Part shown: positions 8,277-16,637 of the stretch, one piece after another
Layout: every line of letters starts with the position of its first letter
Numbering within the stretch: position 1 is the stretch's first letter
Virus record (IMG/VR): IMGVR_UViG_3300044648_000104
Span: 1 to 36,392 of that record
DNA length: 36,392 nt
Origin: a virus
Direction: 5' to 3' (one strand)
Notes under the pieces: model-generated
What the model was told of the DNA's origin: nothing
Seen by the model: only the letters and a program-made list of their open reading frames with translations
The model's database searches: none
Position numbers and translations under genes: made by a program

Positions 8277-8303
8277 CCACCATGAATAGAGAGGAGTTTG
8301 ACG

Positions 8304-8918
8304 ATGCCGAATGTTTTGACGACAAAGGACGAAGTGAAGCTGCATCTCGAAGATACAGCAGGGACAAGCACCTTCGACGCGCTATTAGACGCGATCATTC
8401 TCGCCGTATCCCAAAGAATCGAACTCGCCTCCAACAGGAAGCTGTTTACGGCGACGAGGACGGAGATTCATAGCGGTGGGACGCCTCGCATTTATGTGAA
8501 GTGTCCTCCAATTACGTCGATCACATCTATCATTTACGGGCCGGGGTACCAATTTACGAACGGCCAAGAGTTGTCGGTGACTGAGTACTTGGTGGATCCG
8601 AGTGAGAACAAGAACGTTATCTACTCGACCTACGGGTGTTTCCCTGGTGGGGAAGATTCCCTGAAGGTCACGTATGTTGGCGGGTATATCTCAGCGGACA
8701 CAGCAGATCCAGATCTGGATGAGCAACCAAGCAACATTCCTGATTGGCTCAAGCATGCAGCCACTCAGCAAGTGGTCTATATGTTCAAGAACCGGAAGAA
8801 CCTCGGTTTGGACAACGTGAATATCGGTGATGGAATCCTGGTGAAGACTACGCAGCGGTGGTTTCTGCCTGAGGTTCAAGACGTGCTCAAGCAGTTGAGG
8901 ATTAGGAACATTCACTAA
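8304..8918 (+). CDS. Head-tail connector protein, gp6-like
   Basis: GAGAGGAG at 8289-8296 points to the ATG at 8304 rather than the TTG at 8298. The 204-residue protein has the layout of phage gp6/gp15-type connector adaptors: an N-terminal helical pair (LTTKDEVKLHLED, LLDAIILAVSQRIELASNRKLF), a central strand block (PPITSITSIIYG; SLKVTYVGGY) and a C-terminal helix after IPDWLKHAATQQVVYMFKNRK. Such proteins form a ring between portal and tail. It starts the connector set (this gene and the next two), which here lies after the lysis genes instead of right after the capsid gene. Confidence 0.85.
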   Translation: MPNVLTTKDEVKLHLEDTAGTSTFDALLDAIILAVSQRIELASNRKLFTATRTEIHSGGTPRIYVKCPPITSITSIIYGPGYQFTNGQELSVTEYLVDPSENKNVIYSTYGCFPGGEDSLKVTYVGGYISADTADPDLDEQPSNIPDWLKHAATQQVVYMFKNRKNLGLDNVNIGDGILVKTTQRWFLPEVQDVLKQLRIRNIH

Positions 8919-9548
8919 ATGGGCGTCCGGTACGGTTCCAGAGCACAAGCCGCAGCACGACGGTTCAACCGAAACGTCCATACGCTGCTTGGTCCTCGCA
9001 TGATTCGCATCATGAATGAGGCGATCAAAGAGTTACGTGATTATGTGGTCCGCAACCACATGGGCGGGGAGAGAACCGGACCCAATCGTCTTGCCCGTAA
9101 CACCGGCAAGATGGAGCAGAAGACCATCGCGACTCGGGCGAAGCAAACCGCCGAGGGAACTTCTGCCTCTATCAAAGTTAATGTGAAGTACGCGAGTACG
9201 CACATTGCTGAAGGCTCTGAGACGCAGACGATCATTCGACCGAGACTCAAGCAGGCATTGGCGATCCCGCTTTCCGCAGTGAAAGGTGCCGACAAGCGAG
9301 CGAGATTCAAGCCACGAAGCAGGCAGATCAGTGGAAAGTTTCTCACGCAGCCAGAAGGAATTATTTATGGGCGCTTACCAGGAGGAGCCAGTCAACTTCC
9401 GTTGTTTGTACTGCGACCTCAAGTCGTGGTGCCGAAGCGTATATCTGTTAAGCGCGACATTGAGCCAGAAGGTCAACGTATTCTTGCACGCATTGTAGAT
9501 CGTGAAATCAAGAAAATTTTTGGTGAGGTAGGCAATGACGCCGGTTAG
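8919..9548 (+). CDS. Head-tail joining / tail completion protein (HK97 gp10 or gpG-like)
   Basis: The ATG directly follows the stop of the connector gene. The 209-residue product is very basic, with an N-terminal helix (MIRIMNEAIKELRDYVVRNHMG), a strand pair around IKVNVKYASTHIAEG and a C-terminal helix (RILARIVDREIKKIFGEV). This pattern, with the conserved-looking AxxHxxG segment, fits the phage tail completion family that includes HK97 gp10-like and Mu virion morphogenesis proteins. Between is a basic loop (RARFKPRSRQISGKF). It overlaps the next gene by 14 bases. Family assignment is by eye, but its position between connector and terminator genes supports it. Confidence 0.75.
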   Translation: MGVRYGSRAQAAARRFNRNVHTLLGPRMIRIMNEAIKELRDYVVRNHMGGERTGPNRLARNTGKMEQKTIATRAKQTAEGTSASIKVNVKYASTHIAEGSETQTIIRPRLKQALAIPLSAVKGADKRARFKPRSRQISGKFLTQPEGIIYGRLPGGASQLPLFVLRPQVVVPKRISVKRDIEPEGQRILARIVDREIKKIFGEVGNDAG

Positions 9549-9987
9549 AACAGAAGTGCTTAACAAGTTCATCACAGTGCTGGAAAGTATTCCAGAAATT
9601 AAGACGGTGCGAAGGTTCGAGGTTGTACCCGATGACCTCTCCGCAATCGTGCTCCCGGCTGCATATCTCTTTGAAACTGCACCGGAAGACAGGGGAATCC
9701 AGAATAGGGTGGCGACGGCGACGATGCACCTGATGGTACAAGTCTTTTTCAACCTGACGATGAAAGACCAACAAAACTCAGGTTTTTCAGACGCTTACGA
9801 GCTTATGGATATCCTGGCAGCACGGCTTCATGCGATCTACCACAACAGCGTTGGGCTCTCGAAAAATGGGCTTGTAAATATAGTGGAACTTACGTACGAT
9901 AGAATCATTACGAATAACTCCGTAGGCATGCTGAACTCAACGTTTGATGTTGAGTATCGGCACGATAGAGGAAACGCATTCAGTTAA
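9535..9987 (+). CDS. Tail terminator-like protein
   Basis: GTGAGGTAG lies 5-13 bases before the ATG at 9535. The 150-residue product has a helix (TEVLNKFITVLESIPEIKTV), the strand-turn pattern VLPAAYLFE, a strand (MHLMVQVFFNL), a helix (AYELMDILAARLHAIYH) and a final strand (SVGMLNSTFDVEYRHD). This alpha/beta order is the one seen in gpU-like tail terminators, which cap the tail tube and join it to the head. It sits just before the tail tube gene, the usual place. No sequence motif proves it, so the call rests on predicted fold order and neighbours. Confidence 0.75.
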   Translation: MTPVRTEVLNKFITVLESIPEIKTVRRFEVVPDDLSAIVLPAAYLFETAPEDRGIQNRVATATMHLMVQVFFNLTMKDQQNSGFSDAYELMDILAARLHAIYHNSVGLSKNGLVNIVELTYDRIITNNSVGMLNSTFDVEYRHDRGNAFS

Positions 9988-10002
9988 AAGGGAGGAGTCA
10001 AC

Positions 10003-11175
10003 ATGCCGCAAATTCATGACACTGATAACTATACAGTTCCCGGGGGAATTAAGTTATTTTTCAACGATGGAACTGGCGAACGCGACCTGGGCAACATGGT
10101 CGATGTGTCGATGGCTCGGGAGTCCGAAGACCTCGAACACTATACGAACCGCCCCGGCGCTCGTGTGAAGGACAAGATCATTGCTCTGAGCGAATCGCTC
10201 GCCATCGATTTCTCGTTGGATGAGCCGGTGATCGAGAACTTCGTGCTGTTTTTCAAGGGTGATACGGTTGTGAACCAGTCCGCTGGTACGGCTGTGTCTA
10301 CCGATCAGGAAGTAACTTTGGGTGCGGATAGCGCCTTCGCGAGCTTAGGCAAGCGTGGAGCGATCACTTCGTACTCTGCACGTAACTTCTTAGATTACGT
10401 GTATATGTTCGACGGTGTCTCGACGTACACCAACCACAGTGCCGAAGCTGACACTGCTGCTGGTACGCCGTTCACCATCCTTGCCGATGCTGGCGACAAG
10501 CTGTATTGCGGTAAGGATACCAAGTTCAACAGCATCAATATCGACGTAGCCACGGCTGCGGTCGGTTATACGGCTGTGACTTGGGAGTATTGGGATGGAT
10601 CTGCTTGGTCTGCATTGACCGTTGGTGGAACTGCCGACTTCTCTGCCGATGGAACTGGGCTTATCACGGTTCCTGGCGATTGGGCGAAGACCACGGTGAA
10701 CGGAATCAATGCGTACTGGATCCGAGCACAGCAAACCGCTGCTTCCCCTGCAACACCGGCCACGCTGAACAGCATTGGTCGTGGTGCGCTGGTGGAAAAT
10801 ACGGACGTTGCGTATGACATCGGGTCTACTTCGGTGGATGCGAAGGTTCGTGCGCTCTCTGGCTCGACCCTTGTTCTATCGGGGCAAGAGATCAAGGTGA
10901 CCTACACCTATCCGACTTATGCTTCGCAGATCACGAACATTGCGAAGGTGGGCAGCATCGAAGGATCTGCTCGGTTGGAAGTGCATCCTCAGAGTGGTCG
11001 TGGGTTGCAGTTCGATATCGAAATTCCGAAGTGCCAGATCAAGGCAAACGGTGACCTGTCCTTGAACGATCAAGAGTTCATGGCGATCCCGTTGTCACTC
11101 GTCGTGTTGGATGATACGGAGAATACTCCGACCCATCCTTACGGTCGCGTGATTATGTACGACGCGCAAGCGTAA
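10003..11175 (+). CDS. Major tail tube protein with an inserted beta domain
   Basis: A strong ribosome site (GGGAGGAG, 9990-9997) precedes the ATG at 10003. The 390-residue product would stack in rings to form the tail tube. The N-terminal part (residues 1-90, GGIKLFFNDGTGERDLG then EDLEHYTNRPGARVKDKII) and the C-terminal part (about 310-390, SARLEVHPQSGRG; FMAIPLSLVVLDD) look like tail tube sequence. Between them, about residues 125-262 form an extra domain with the signature WEYWDGSAWSAL, then DWAKTTVNGINAYWIRAQ, a module found in several phage tail proteins. It probably projects from the tube surface. Strong RBS and a hairpin after the gene fit high expression. Confidence 0.88.
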   Translation: MPQIHDTDNYTVPGGIKLFFNDGTGERDLGNMVDVSMARESEDLEHYTNRPGARVKDKIIALSESLAIDFSLDEPVIENFVLFFKGDTVVNQSAGTAVSTDQEVTLGADSAFASLGKRGAITSYSARNFLDYVYMFDGVSTYTNHSAEADTAAGTPFTILADAGDKLYCGKDTKFNSINIDVATAAVGYTAVTWEYWDGSAWSALTVGGTADFSADGTGLITVPGDWAKTTVNGINAYWIRAQQTAASPATPATLNSIGRGALVENTDVAYDIGSTSVDAKVRALSGSTLVLSGQEIKVTYTYPTYASQITNIAKVGSIEGSARLEVHPQSGRGLQFDIEIPKCQIKANGDLSLNDQEFMAIPLSLVVLDDTENTPTHPYGRVIMYDAQA

Positions 11176-11207
11176 TGGGCGGCTGGGATAAGTAGGTAAA
11201 CCGGAAA

Positions 11208-11240
11208 TAGCCCCGTTGCTAGGCGGGGCTAGTTCCTTTC
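11208..11240 (+). terminator. Hairpin after the tail tube gene (weak terminator or attenuator)
   Basis: A perfect 8-bp GC-rich stem (TAGCCCCG at 11208-11215 with CGGGGCTA at 11224-11231) and an 8-base loop. The following bases (GTTCCTTTCCCC) are pyrimidine-rich but lack a real T run, so it may end only part of the transcripts. It would lower expression of the chaperone and tape measure relative to the tube protein. Confidence 0.7.
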
Positions 11241-11278
11241 CCCTCAACTTCTGATTCAAATCTAAAAGGATTCACATC

Positions 11279-11692
11279 ATGGACGGGCTCTTCTCACTGT
11301 TAAACGCAACAGAGTACCAAGGCTTGGTGATTAAAGAATGGAACATCGTGCAGTTTTCAAAGCTGACTCGGGTTCTTCAGGTAATCGCAAAGGAGTACAA
11401 AGACAAAAATATCGGATGGGAAGGATTTTCAGAGACTCTCGTAAAGGCAGACGGCAGCGGAATCGCAGGCGTCTCAACTCAAATGCTAGAGTTTCTAAGT
11501 CCGTTCGTTGAACAAGCTCCTTTGCTCATCAAGGTCTCCTGTAACGCGGACGATAAGAAGATGGAGTCGTTGTCTTACACAGACGGCGTCATCCTTCTCG
11601 TGCTTATTCTCAAGGCGAACTTGGAGCACCTGAATAGTTTTTTCGGCAGGATCGTCGCCCCAAGCGCGGCAGCGACGACGGTTTCGATTTAG
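11279..11692 (+). CDS. Tail assembly chaperone, short (zero-frame) product
   Basis: AAAAGGATTCACATC precedes the ATG at 11279. The 137-residue helical protein (FSKLTRVLQVIAKEYKDKN; TDGVILLVLILKANLEHL) lies between the tail tube and tape measure genes, the fixed place of the tail chaperone pair (lambda G and GT). It would coat the tape measure during tail assembly and is not expected in the finished virion. Reading ends at a TAG at 11690, but a slippery run and hairpin at 11638-11678 can send some ribosomes into the -1 frame. The sequence is not close to lambda G; the call rests on position, frameshift signal and helical content. Confidence 0.82.
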   Translation: MDGLFSLLNATEYQGLVIKEWNIVQFSKLTRVLQVIAKEYKDKNIGWEGFSETLVKADGSGIAGVSTQMLEFLSPFVEQAPLLIKVSCNADDKKMESLSYTDGVILLVLILKANLEHLNSFFGRIVAPSAAATTVSI

Positions 11693-12027
11693 CTATCGAA
11701 CTCCTCTCAAGCCGTGGGCACAAGCTCACAGCGTTGTTGAGTGAGTACCCGATCTCGACAGTGAACGCGCTCGCTAAGGCCGCTCAAGCGAATCGAGCGT
11801 ACGACACAATAGCTCTTTCTGGCGCGGTCGCTGCCGGGGCTGTGCATGCAATCGAAGCAGGGTTCTCTGGCAAAGCGCCAAAGGCTCTGAAGAATTATCA
11901 GAAGGCCATCCTGAATTCGATCAAGAAGGCCCAGTCGAAGGGACAAGGACAGAAGGCCGATGCCGACACCTTGCTCTCAGGGTTCGGAGGTTTAGCGAAG
12001 ACGGAGAGACGCAGTGGCAGAAATTAG
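11279..12027 (+). CDS. Tail assembly chaperone, long product by -1 frameshift
   Basis: The -1 frame is open without a stop from the slippery site (T TTT TTC, 11638-11644) to TAG at 12025-12027. Slipping there gives about 122 residues from the zero frame plus about 127 more, near 249 in total. The added part starts RQDRRPKRGSDDGFDLAIEL and contains TVNALAKAAQANRAYDT and APKALKNYQKAILNSIKKAQ, so it is basic and helical. In lambda the matching T part binds the tape measure protein. No start codon with a ribosome site sits at the head of the downstream frame; the first in-frame TTG (11734) lacks one. The end overlaps the tape measure start by 14 bases. Confidence 0.8.
11638..11678 (+). promoter_or_regulatory. 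Programmed -1 ribosomal frameshift signal
   Basis: The slippery heptamer T TTT TTC (11638-11644) is in the right phase with the chaperone zero frame (Phe-Phe codons 11639 and 11642). After a 7-base spacer, TCGTCGC (11652-11658) can pair with GCGACGA (11672-11678) in a perfect 7-bp stem with a 13-base loop. Heptamer, spacing and hairpin are the known elements of -1 frameshifting in tail chaperone genes. Confidence 0.82.
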
Positions 12028-15000
12028 AGTAAACCTAGAAGCGCAGTCTCGGGAATTTGCTGCTTCGTTGGAGCAGGCGACTCGCCACGTCAACGTTCTG
12101 GCCGCACAGATCCAATCACTGGCCGCTGCTCAAGCACGGCAAGCCGCAGCCGCAACACACGCAGCACGCTCCCAGCAACAAGCAACACAAGCCACACAGC
12201 AAGCGGCTCAAGCTACAAGCCGTGCATCTTCTGCTCATCAGTCCTCTGCGGCGTCTATTGGCTTGGCGGTGCAGGCGTATCAGTTACTCGCTGATGCAGC
12301 GAAGAGAGCTTTCAGTATTCTTCAGGAAGGCTTCCAAGCGGCTGTCACAAACATCGATGACTTCTTAAAAGCCTCGATTGGTACGGCTGCGGCTCTGACG
12401 AACATTGCCGATCAATCGGAACAGGCCGGGAAGTCGTTCGGTGAGATCTTCTTACAGAACCTCAAAGCCACGAAGCAGACCTTCTTCGATTTAGAGAAGC
12501 TGGCCGCTCGATACTTTGCGTCTTCGACGGACTTGCAATTAGCTTATAACGCTTTCGCGCAACGAGGCGTGGTCATTAGGAAGACCGAGCTTGAGCAGCT
12601 TGCTCAGTTGACCGACTTGATCCTCCTGTTGACACAGGGCCAGCAATCGAGCATCCAGGTCCAAGAAGAAATTCGTTCACTGATTAACGGGACGATTCGT
12701 CCTACGGCACAACTCGGTCAGTTGCTCAAGTCGTACGGGAAAGATGTTAAGCAGGTTGCGGCTGAGATTAAAGCAGCCAACTCACTTCAACCTCTGCATG
12801 AGATCCTTCGTGGTGCTGCGGCTGCGACCGGGGAGATTCAAAAGACGTTCACAGCGGCAAAGAACGGGTTCGAAACAACGCTGCGTCAGATTGCTCGTTT
12901 CGGGTTCGATGAGTTCTATGCCAACTTTGTGAAGAGTGTTGATAACCTCACCAACTTCATGCAGGCCAACGCGAAACAGATTGCTGGCCTCTTCGGAGCG
13001 ATTGGCTCGGGTGTCAGTGTTATCCTGAGGGATCTCGGTAGAGCCATCACCGACATGATTCGGCTTGGTATCACTTCGAGAGAAGGCATCACCGCATTCG
13101 ATGGTTTCATCGCCGGTATCGCAACCACGGTACAAGTTATCATTCGCTCAGTCCAAGTGGTGATCGGGCTGTTCCAAGAACTCCCTGAGATCTTCAAAGC
13201 GGCTGGCCGTGCCTATGATATTGCCTTCACCAACGATGATCGTGTGCGTGAGGCGAAGCAGCAGCGCGATCAAATCATCGACCTGGTTGAACAGCAACAG
13301 AAGCGAGTGGCTGAGATCGAGGCGCGTCGTAAGGGTGGCGATAAGAACGCAACGACGGAAGTGCTGGACGCGCAGAAGAACATTCTGTTTAGCATGGAGT
13401 CTCAACTCTCAAAGCTGAACAATGCAATTCGTGCGAACGAGAAACCACTCACCGTTTTAACGGAGACACTGCTCGACGGGATCGTCAATCTACCGTGGTC
13501 GAAGGGGATGAAGGAGTTTGGTAAGACCGCTGAAGATGTGATCGACCGCGTACAAAAACGGCTTGAGCCACTGACGAAGTTTGATATCCGTGGGGCCTTC
13601 AACAAGAACCTACAGGAAGTGGTTGGCGGTCGTATCACGGCGCAAACCGCAGCGGACGCCGCGCAGAACGCTCCTGAGGAACAGCTTGTTCGGACTCGTA
13701 ATGAATTTTCCCCTGCCCCTGAAGACCTGGCGAAGTTAGCGAAGCTGACGAACGCTGTCACTTCGGCCCAAGACCGATACAATCGTTCGGTTCGTACTCG
13801 GGATGCGGTCACCGTTGCGGCTGAGACAGATATAGCCTTGCAGGGACTTCGTCGTACCTTGGCACTGCTTGAGCAAGGCTTCGTTGCTGTGGGCGACGAT
13901 ATCAACGGGCTGTTGTCCCCGGCGAAAGAGATCGGGAAGTTTTTCACAGACAACGCGACGGCGATTGCCGCTGGTGATTTATCCCTGAGCACCGAGCAGC
14001 TTAAAAACAATCTAATTGAAACGCAACGGGCGATTGCCGGTAACGTGTTCGCCAACCTCGCTCAGCAACTTGTGACGGCGAAGGAAGGGATGGAGAAGTT
14101 CACGGCTGCATCGAAGCAGGCCGCAATTGCTTTGATCGGTACTGAGGTCACGCCTAACTTAAAGGCTGGGGCTGAAATCCGTAAGGAGGTTGAGGAGTCA
14201 TACGATAAGCAGGTTGCCCTGGCTGACAAGTTGTTCGAAGAGGAAAAGGCGCGTATCGCGATCAAGCAAGCCGAAGGGAAGATAGACGCGGAGCTTGCCA
14301 ACGCGAACAATATCGCCGCTCATGCTGCCGGTATTAAACGAGCGGAGGACGAGAGATCCTTCCGGTTGCAGTCGGCACTGGCGAAAGAGGAAATTGCACA
14401 CGCAAACTTTAAGCGAATTCTTGCACAGTCGGACACGCAGATCGCGACACAGAACAGGCGGCTTGAAGAAGAGCGCCTCCGTATTCTGCAAGCAGAGAAC
14501 CAAGAGGTCGGCAAGATCCTTCAGAAGAATGCCGCCCTCACCGAGCAATCAGGTCGTCGTTTGGTTCAGGCAAAAGCAGTAGGCCCACGGACAGATCTCC
14601 AAGCGGCTGGCGATGAGATCAAGCAAGCAGAGGTACAGTTCGCGGCTGAGACGGCTTCAGTGCAAGGAGGTATCGATGCCCTAGCAGATCGGCTGCGGGT
14701 GCTCGGGCTTAATGCCACACAAGCGGATATCGATGTAGTCGCGGCTGAACAGCAACGGTTAGACGCATTGAAGGTAACGAACGCAGCGACTCTCGAACAG
14801 ATGAGGATCAACAGGGACTTCGCGGTCTCGTGGGCGACTGTCGGCAACGCTGTCCAGTCTTCACTGAACACGGTTGTTGATGGGATCTTGGGAGCCTTCG
14901 AAGGAAAGAAGACCAACTTCACGCAGGCATTCAAAGGCATCGCAGATCAGATGGTGAAGGACTCGATGAAGAACGTGTTCCAGAACATCACAACCTCGTT

Positions 15001-15382
15001 CCAAAAAGGTTTCGAGAGCCTGACCAAGTCGATTGCCCCCGGGATGGAGAGTACACTCGGTCCTGCATTCTTAGCAGGCTTCGGGTTGATTGCGTCTTTC
15101 GTCCTCGGTCAGTTGATGGGCGACCAGGGTGGAGAAGGTACAGCGTCGAACCCAACGGTCGGAATACAAAGCACGGAGCAAGTGAGAGGTATCATCGGTG
15201 GTGAGACACAGATCCCCATCGGCGCGGTCGCTGAGAGCTTACAAGACGCGCTTGTGCCAACCAATATGTGGCTGGCTCGGATCTACGGAGCGATCAGTAC
15301 GTCCGGTGGACTCAGCACGGCTCAAGTTGAAGGCATCATCGAGCGTGCGGTGACCGACGCTCTACAAATCCAACCGGCGTAA
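12014..15382 (+). CDS. Tape measure protein
   Basis: GTG start at 12014 overlaps the frameshifted chaperone by 14 bases. The 1122-residue protein is the longest in the window and sits right after the chaperone pair. The N-terminus is a long Ala/Gln-rich helix (residues about 20-85). Hydrophobic stretches occur near 325-395 (AIGSGVSVILRDLGRAITDM; GIATTVQVIIRSVQVVIGLF) and near the C-terminus (LAGFGLIASFVLGQLMG). Most of the rest is coiled coil, for example QKRVAEIEARRKGGDKNATT and LEEERLRILQAENQEVG-like helices. It sets tail length, about 170 nm by the 0.15 nm per residue rule, and is ejected at infection. No lytic transglycosylase or peptidase motif was seen. Confidence 0.92.
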   Translation: MAEIRVNLEAQSREFAASLEQATRHVNVLAAQIQSLAAAQARQAAAATHAARSQQQATQATQQAAQATSRASSAHQSSAASIGLAVQAYQLLADAAKRAFSILQEGFQAAVTNIDDFLKASIGTAAALTNIADQSEQAGKSFGEIFLQNLKATKQTFFDLEKLAARYFASSTDLQLAYNAFAQRGVVIRKTELEQLAQLTDLILLLTQGQQSSIQVQEEIRSLINGTIRPTAQLGQLLKSYGKDVKQVAAEIKAANSLQPLHEILRGAAAATGEIQKTFTAAKNGFETTLRQIARFGFDEFYANFVKSVDNLTNFMQANAKQIAGLFGAIGSGVSVILRDLGRAITDMIRLGITSREGITAFDGFIAGIATTVQVIIRSVQVVIGLFQELPEIFKAAGRAYDIAFTNDDRVREAKQQRDQIIDLVEQQQKRVAEIEARRKGGDKNATTEVLDAQKNILFSMESQLSKLNNAIRANEKPLTVLTETLLDGIVNLPWSKGMKEFGKTAEDVIDRVQKRLEPLTKFDIRGAFNKNLQEVVGGRITAQTAADAAQNAPEEQLVRTRNEFSPAPEDLAKLAKLTNAVTSAQDRYNRSVRTRDAVTVAAETDIALQGLRRTLALLEQGFVAVGDDINGLLSPAKEIGKFFTDNATAIAAGDLSLSTEQLKNNLIETQRAIAGNVFANLAQQLVTAKEGMEKFTAASKQAAIALIGTEVTPNLKAGAEIRKEVEESYDKQVALADKLFEEEKARIAIKQAEGKIDAELANANNIAAHAAGIKRAEDERSFRLQSALAKEEIAHANFKRILAQSDTQIATQNRRLEEERLRILQAENQEVGKILQKNAALTEQSGRRLVQAKAVGPRTDLQAAGDEIKQAEVQFAAETASVQGGIDALADRLRVLGLNATQADIDVVAAEQQRLDALKVTNAATLEQMRINRDFAVSWATVGNAVQSSLNTVVDGILGAFEGKKTNFTQAFKGIADQMVKDSMKNVFQNITTSFQKGFESLTKSIAPGMESTLGPAFLAGFGLIASFVLGQLMGDQGGEGTASNPTVGIQSTEQVRGIIGGETQIPIGAVAESLQDALVPTNMWLARIYGAISTSGGLSTAQVEGIIERAVTDALQIQPA

Positions 15383-15384
15383 TC

Positions 15385-15651
15385 ATGGCAACGATTAACC
15401 TCGCTTCAGGCGTTACCAAGATCGGTGGTGGCGGGACGATCACCTACAAGGGAAACCCTGACCGTTGTATTTGGTGGGAGCTTGTCGGTGTCGATGCGAA
15501 CGTAGAAGTCGCGCCGTTTGGTGAACTGGCGAACGAACAACATATTACCGATGCTGACGGATATGCAACCGTCTCGTACATTGCACCGGAGAGCACATTA
15601 GACCCTGACCAGTGGGACCGTATCAAGGTCCATGAAAGTATGTCGGCATAA
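15385..15651 (+). CDS. Small Ig-like (Big_1-like) tail protein
   Basis: The ATG at 15385 lies 2 bases after the tape measure stop; no clear ribosome site, so re-initiation is likely. The 88-residue protein looks like one Ig-like domain of the bacterial Big_1 type: TITYKGNPDRCIWWELVG, then ITDADGYATVSYIAPES. The signature of a substituted strand followed by D-x-x-G-x-A corresponds to the 'TDANGxA' turn in Big_1 domains. The stop and next start overlap (TAATG). It would be a small tail-tip or tail decoration protein. The two genes after it also end in similar domains. Confidence 0.72.
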   Translation: MATINLASGVTKIGGGGTITYKGNPDRCIWWELVGVDANVEVAPFGELANEQHITDADGYATVSYIAPESTLDPDQWDRIKVHESMSA

Positions 15652-16637
15652 TGGCACTCTTAAAACTATATGAATCAGCCAACCCCGTCTCTATACCTTT
15701 CCCTGTGACTGGTGAAGATATCTCGGGGATCAATACGTACAGTTGGTACTTTCGCCGGTACGATTGTGTTGTGGTGTGGAGTAATGGTTTCGGCGGCTGC
15801 TTCAAGCTCTATCGAGACGGGACATGCGTGAGAATGTGTCATGGAAGACTTGGCGTCACAGTACTCATGTCATATGACGCGAACGTCGATAAAGGAGTCT
15901 CTCAGCTTACCACCGGCACGTTCATCGGCGGGGCAAACAATGTGTACAACGATCCGATTGGGATGCTGTGGGATCCATCGAAGCCAGCGACGATGACAAA
16001 CCCAGCACTACCGGACGCTCATTGGAGAAACATTGTCTCAGGGAGTAGTTACTATCGCAGTCCTATCGGTGGAACGGCAACGACGAGAAATAACCTTACG
16101 AACGGGGACACGATTGAGACGATCACGTTTACCGGCTCTCAGACGTTCAGTGCCGATAAGTTTGAGATGACCGACGATGGGTGGATGATGTTGATTGATT
16201 ACACGAACGGTACTCGTGGGGTCATTCGCTTTAAGCACCGAGACACTGGTGAGATGTGGGAGTCCACTGTCGATGCAGCGAAGTGTATTTGGGTGGACCG
16301 AGTACACAACAACATTTGGGTCTACCGAGCGTCCGACAGCAAGCTTTTAGTTTACGATATGAAGGTCGCCCCGGCTACGATCTCTGCTCCAACGATGGGC
16401 GCGAACCGCAGTCGGTACCGAGAGGACGATATACAGGTCACCGTGCTCGGTTCAGAGAGTGAGCCGGTACGAGACTGGCCGATAGAGTGGGTCATGAGCG
16501 ACAACGTGCAGGGCCATTTAGAGTTTGAAGTGACACGGACAGACGACAGCGGGATTGCTCGCAACAGGTGGTGTGGACCTGGTGCTGATGACTATCTCGG
16601 AGGCAACTTAACCATCACCGCACAGACGGCATACTAA
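15651..16637 (+). CDS. Tail-tip protein with C-terminal Ig-like domain
   Basis: It is coupled to its neighbours by TAATG at both ends. Residues 1-240 form strand repeats rich in Trp and Tyr (YSWYFRRYDCVVVWSNGFGG; DDGWMMLIDYTNG; CIWVDRVHNNIWVYRASDSK) suggestive of a propeller-like fold. Residues about 243-328 form a Big_1-like domain (REDDIQVTVLGSESEPVRDW; RTDDSGIARNRWCGPG). No signal peptide or enzyme motif. It lies between the tape measure and hub genes, so a tail-tip role, perhaps host-surface contact, is likely. The family is not recognised. Confidence 0.7.
   Translation: MALLKLYESANPVSIPFPVTGEDISGINTYSWYFRRYDCVVVWSNGFGGCFKLYRDGTCVRMCHGRLGVTVLMSYDANVDKGVSQLTTGTFIGGANNVYNDPIGMLWDPSKPATMTNPALPDAHWRNIVSGSSYYRSPIGGTATTRNNLTNGDTIETITFTGSQTFSADKFEMTDDGWMMLIDYTNGTRGVIRFKHRDTGEMWESTVDAAKCIWVDRVHNNIWVYRASDSKLLVYDMKVAPATISAPTMGANRSRYREDDIQVTVLGSESEPVRDWPIEWVMSDNVQGHLEFEVTRTDDSGIARNRWCGPGADDYLGGNLTITAQTAY

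Noticed and set aside
13402-14055. 217-codon open frame on the minus strand inside the tape measure gene
   Set aside because: It is antisense to a clear tape measure gene, has Ser/Ala-rich sequence without domains, and follows from the codon bias of the plus strand gene.
12014-15382. Lytic domain fused to the tape measure
   Set aside because: No transglycosylase, M23 or other peptidase motif was found; the sequence is coiled coil with hydrophobic segments.
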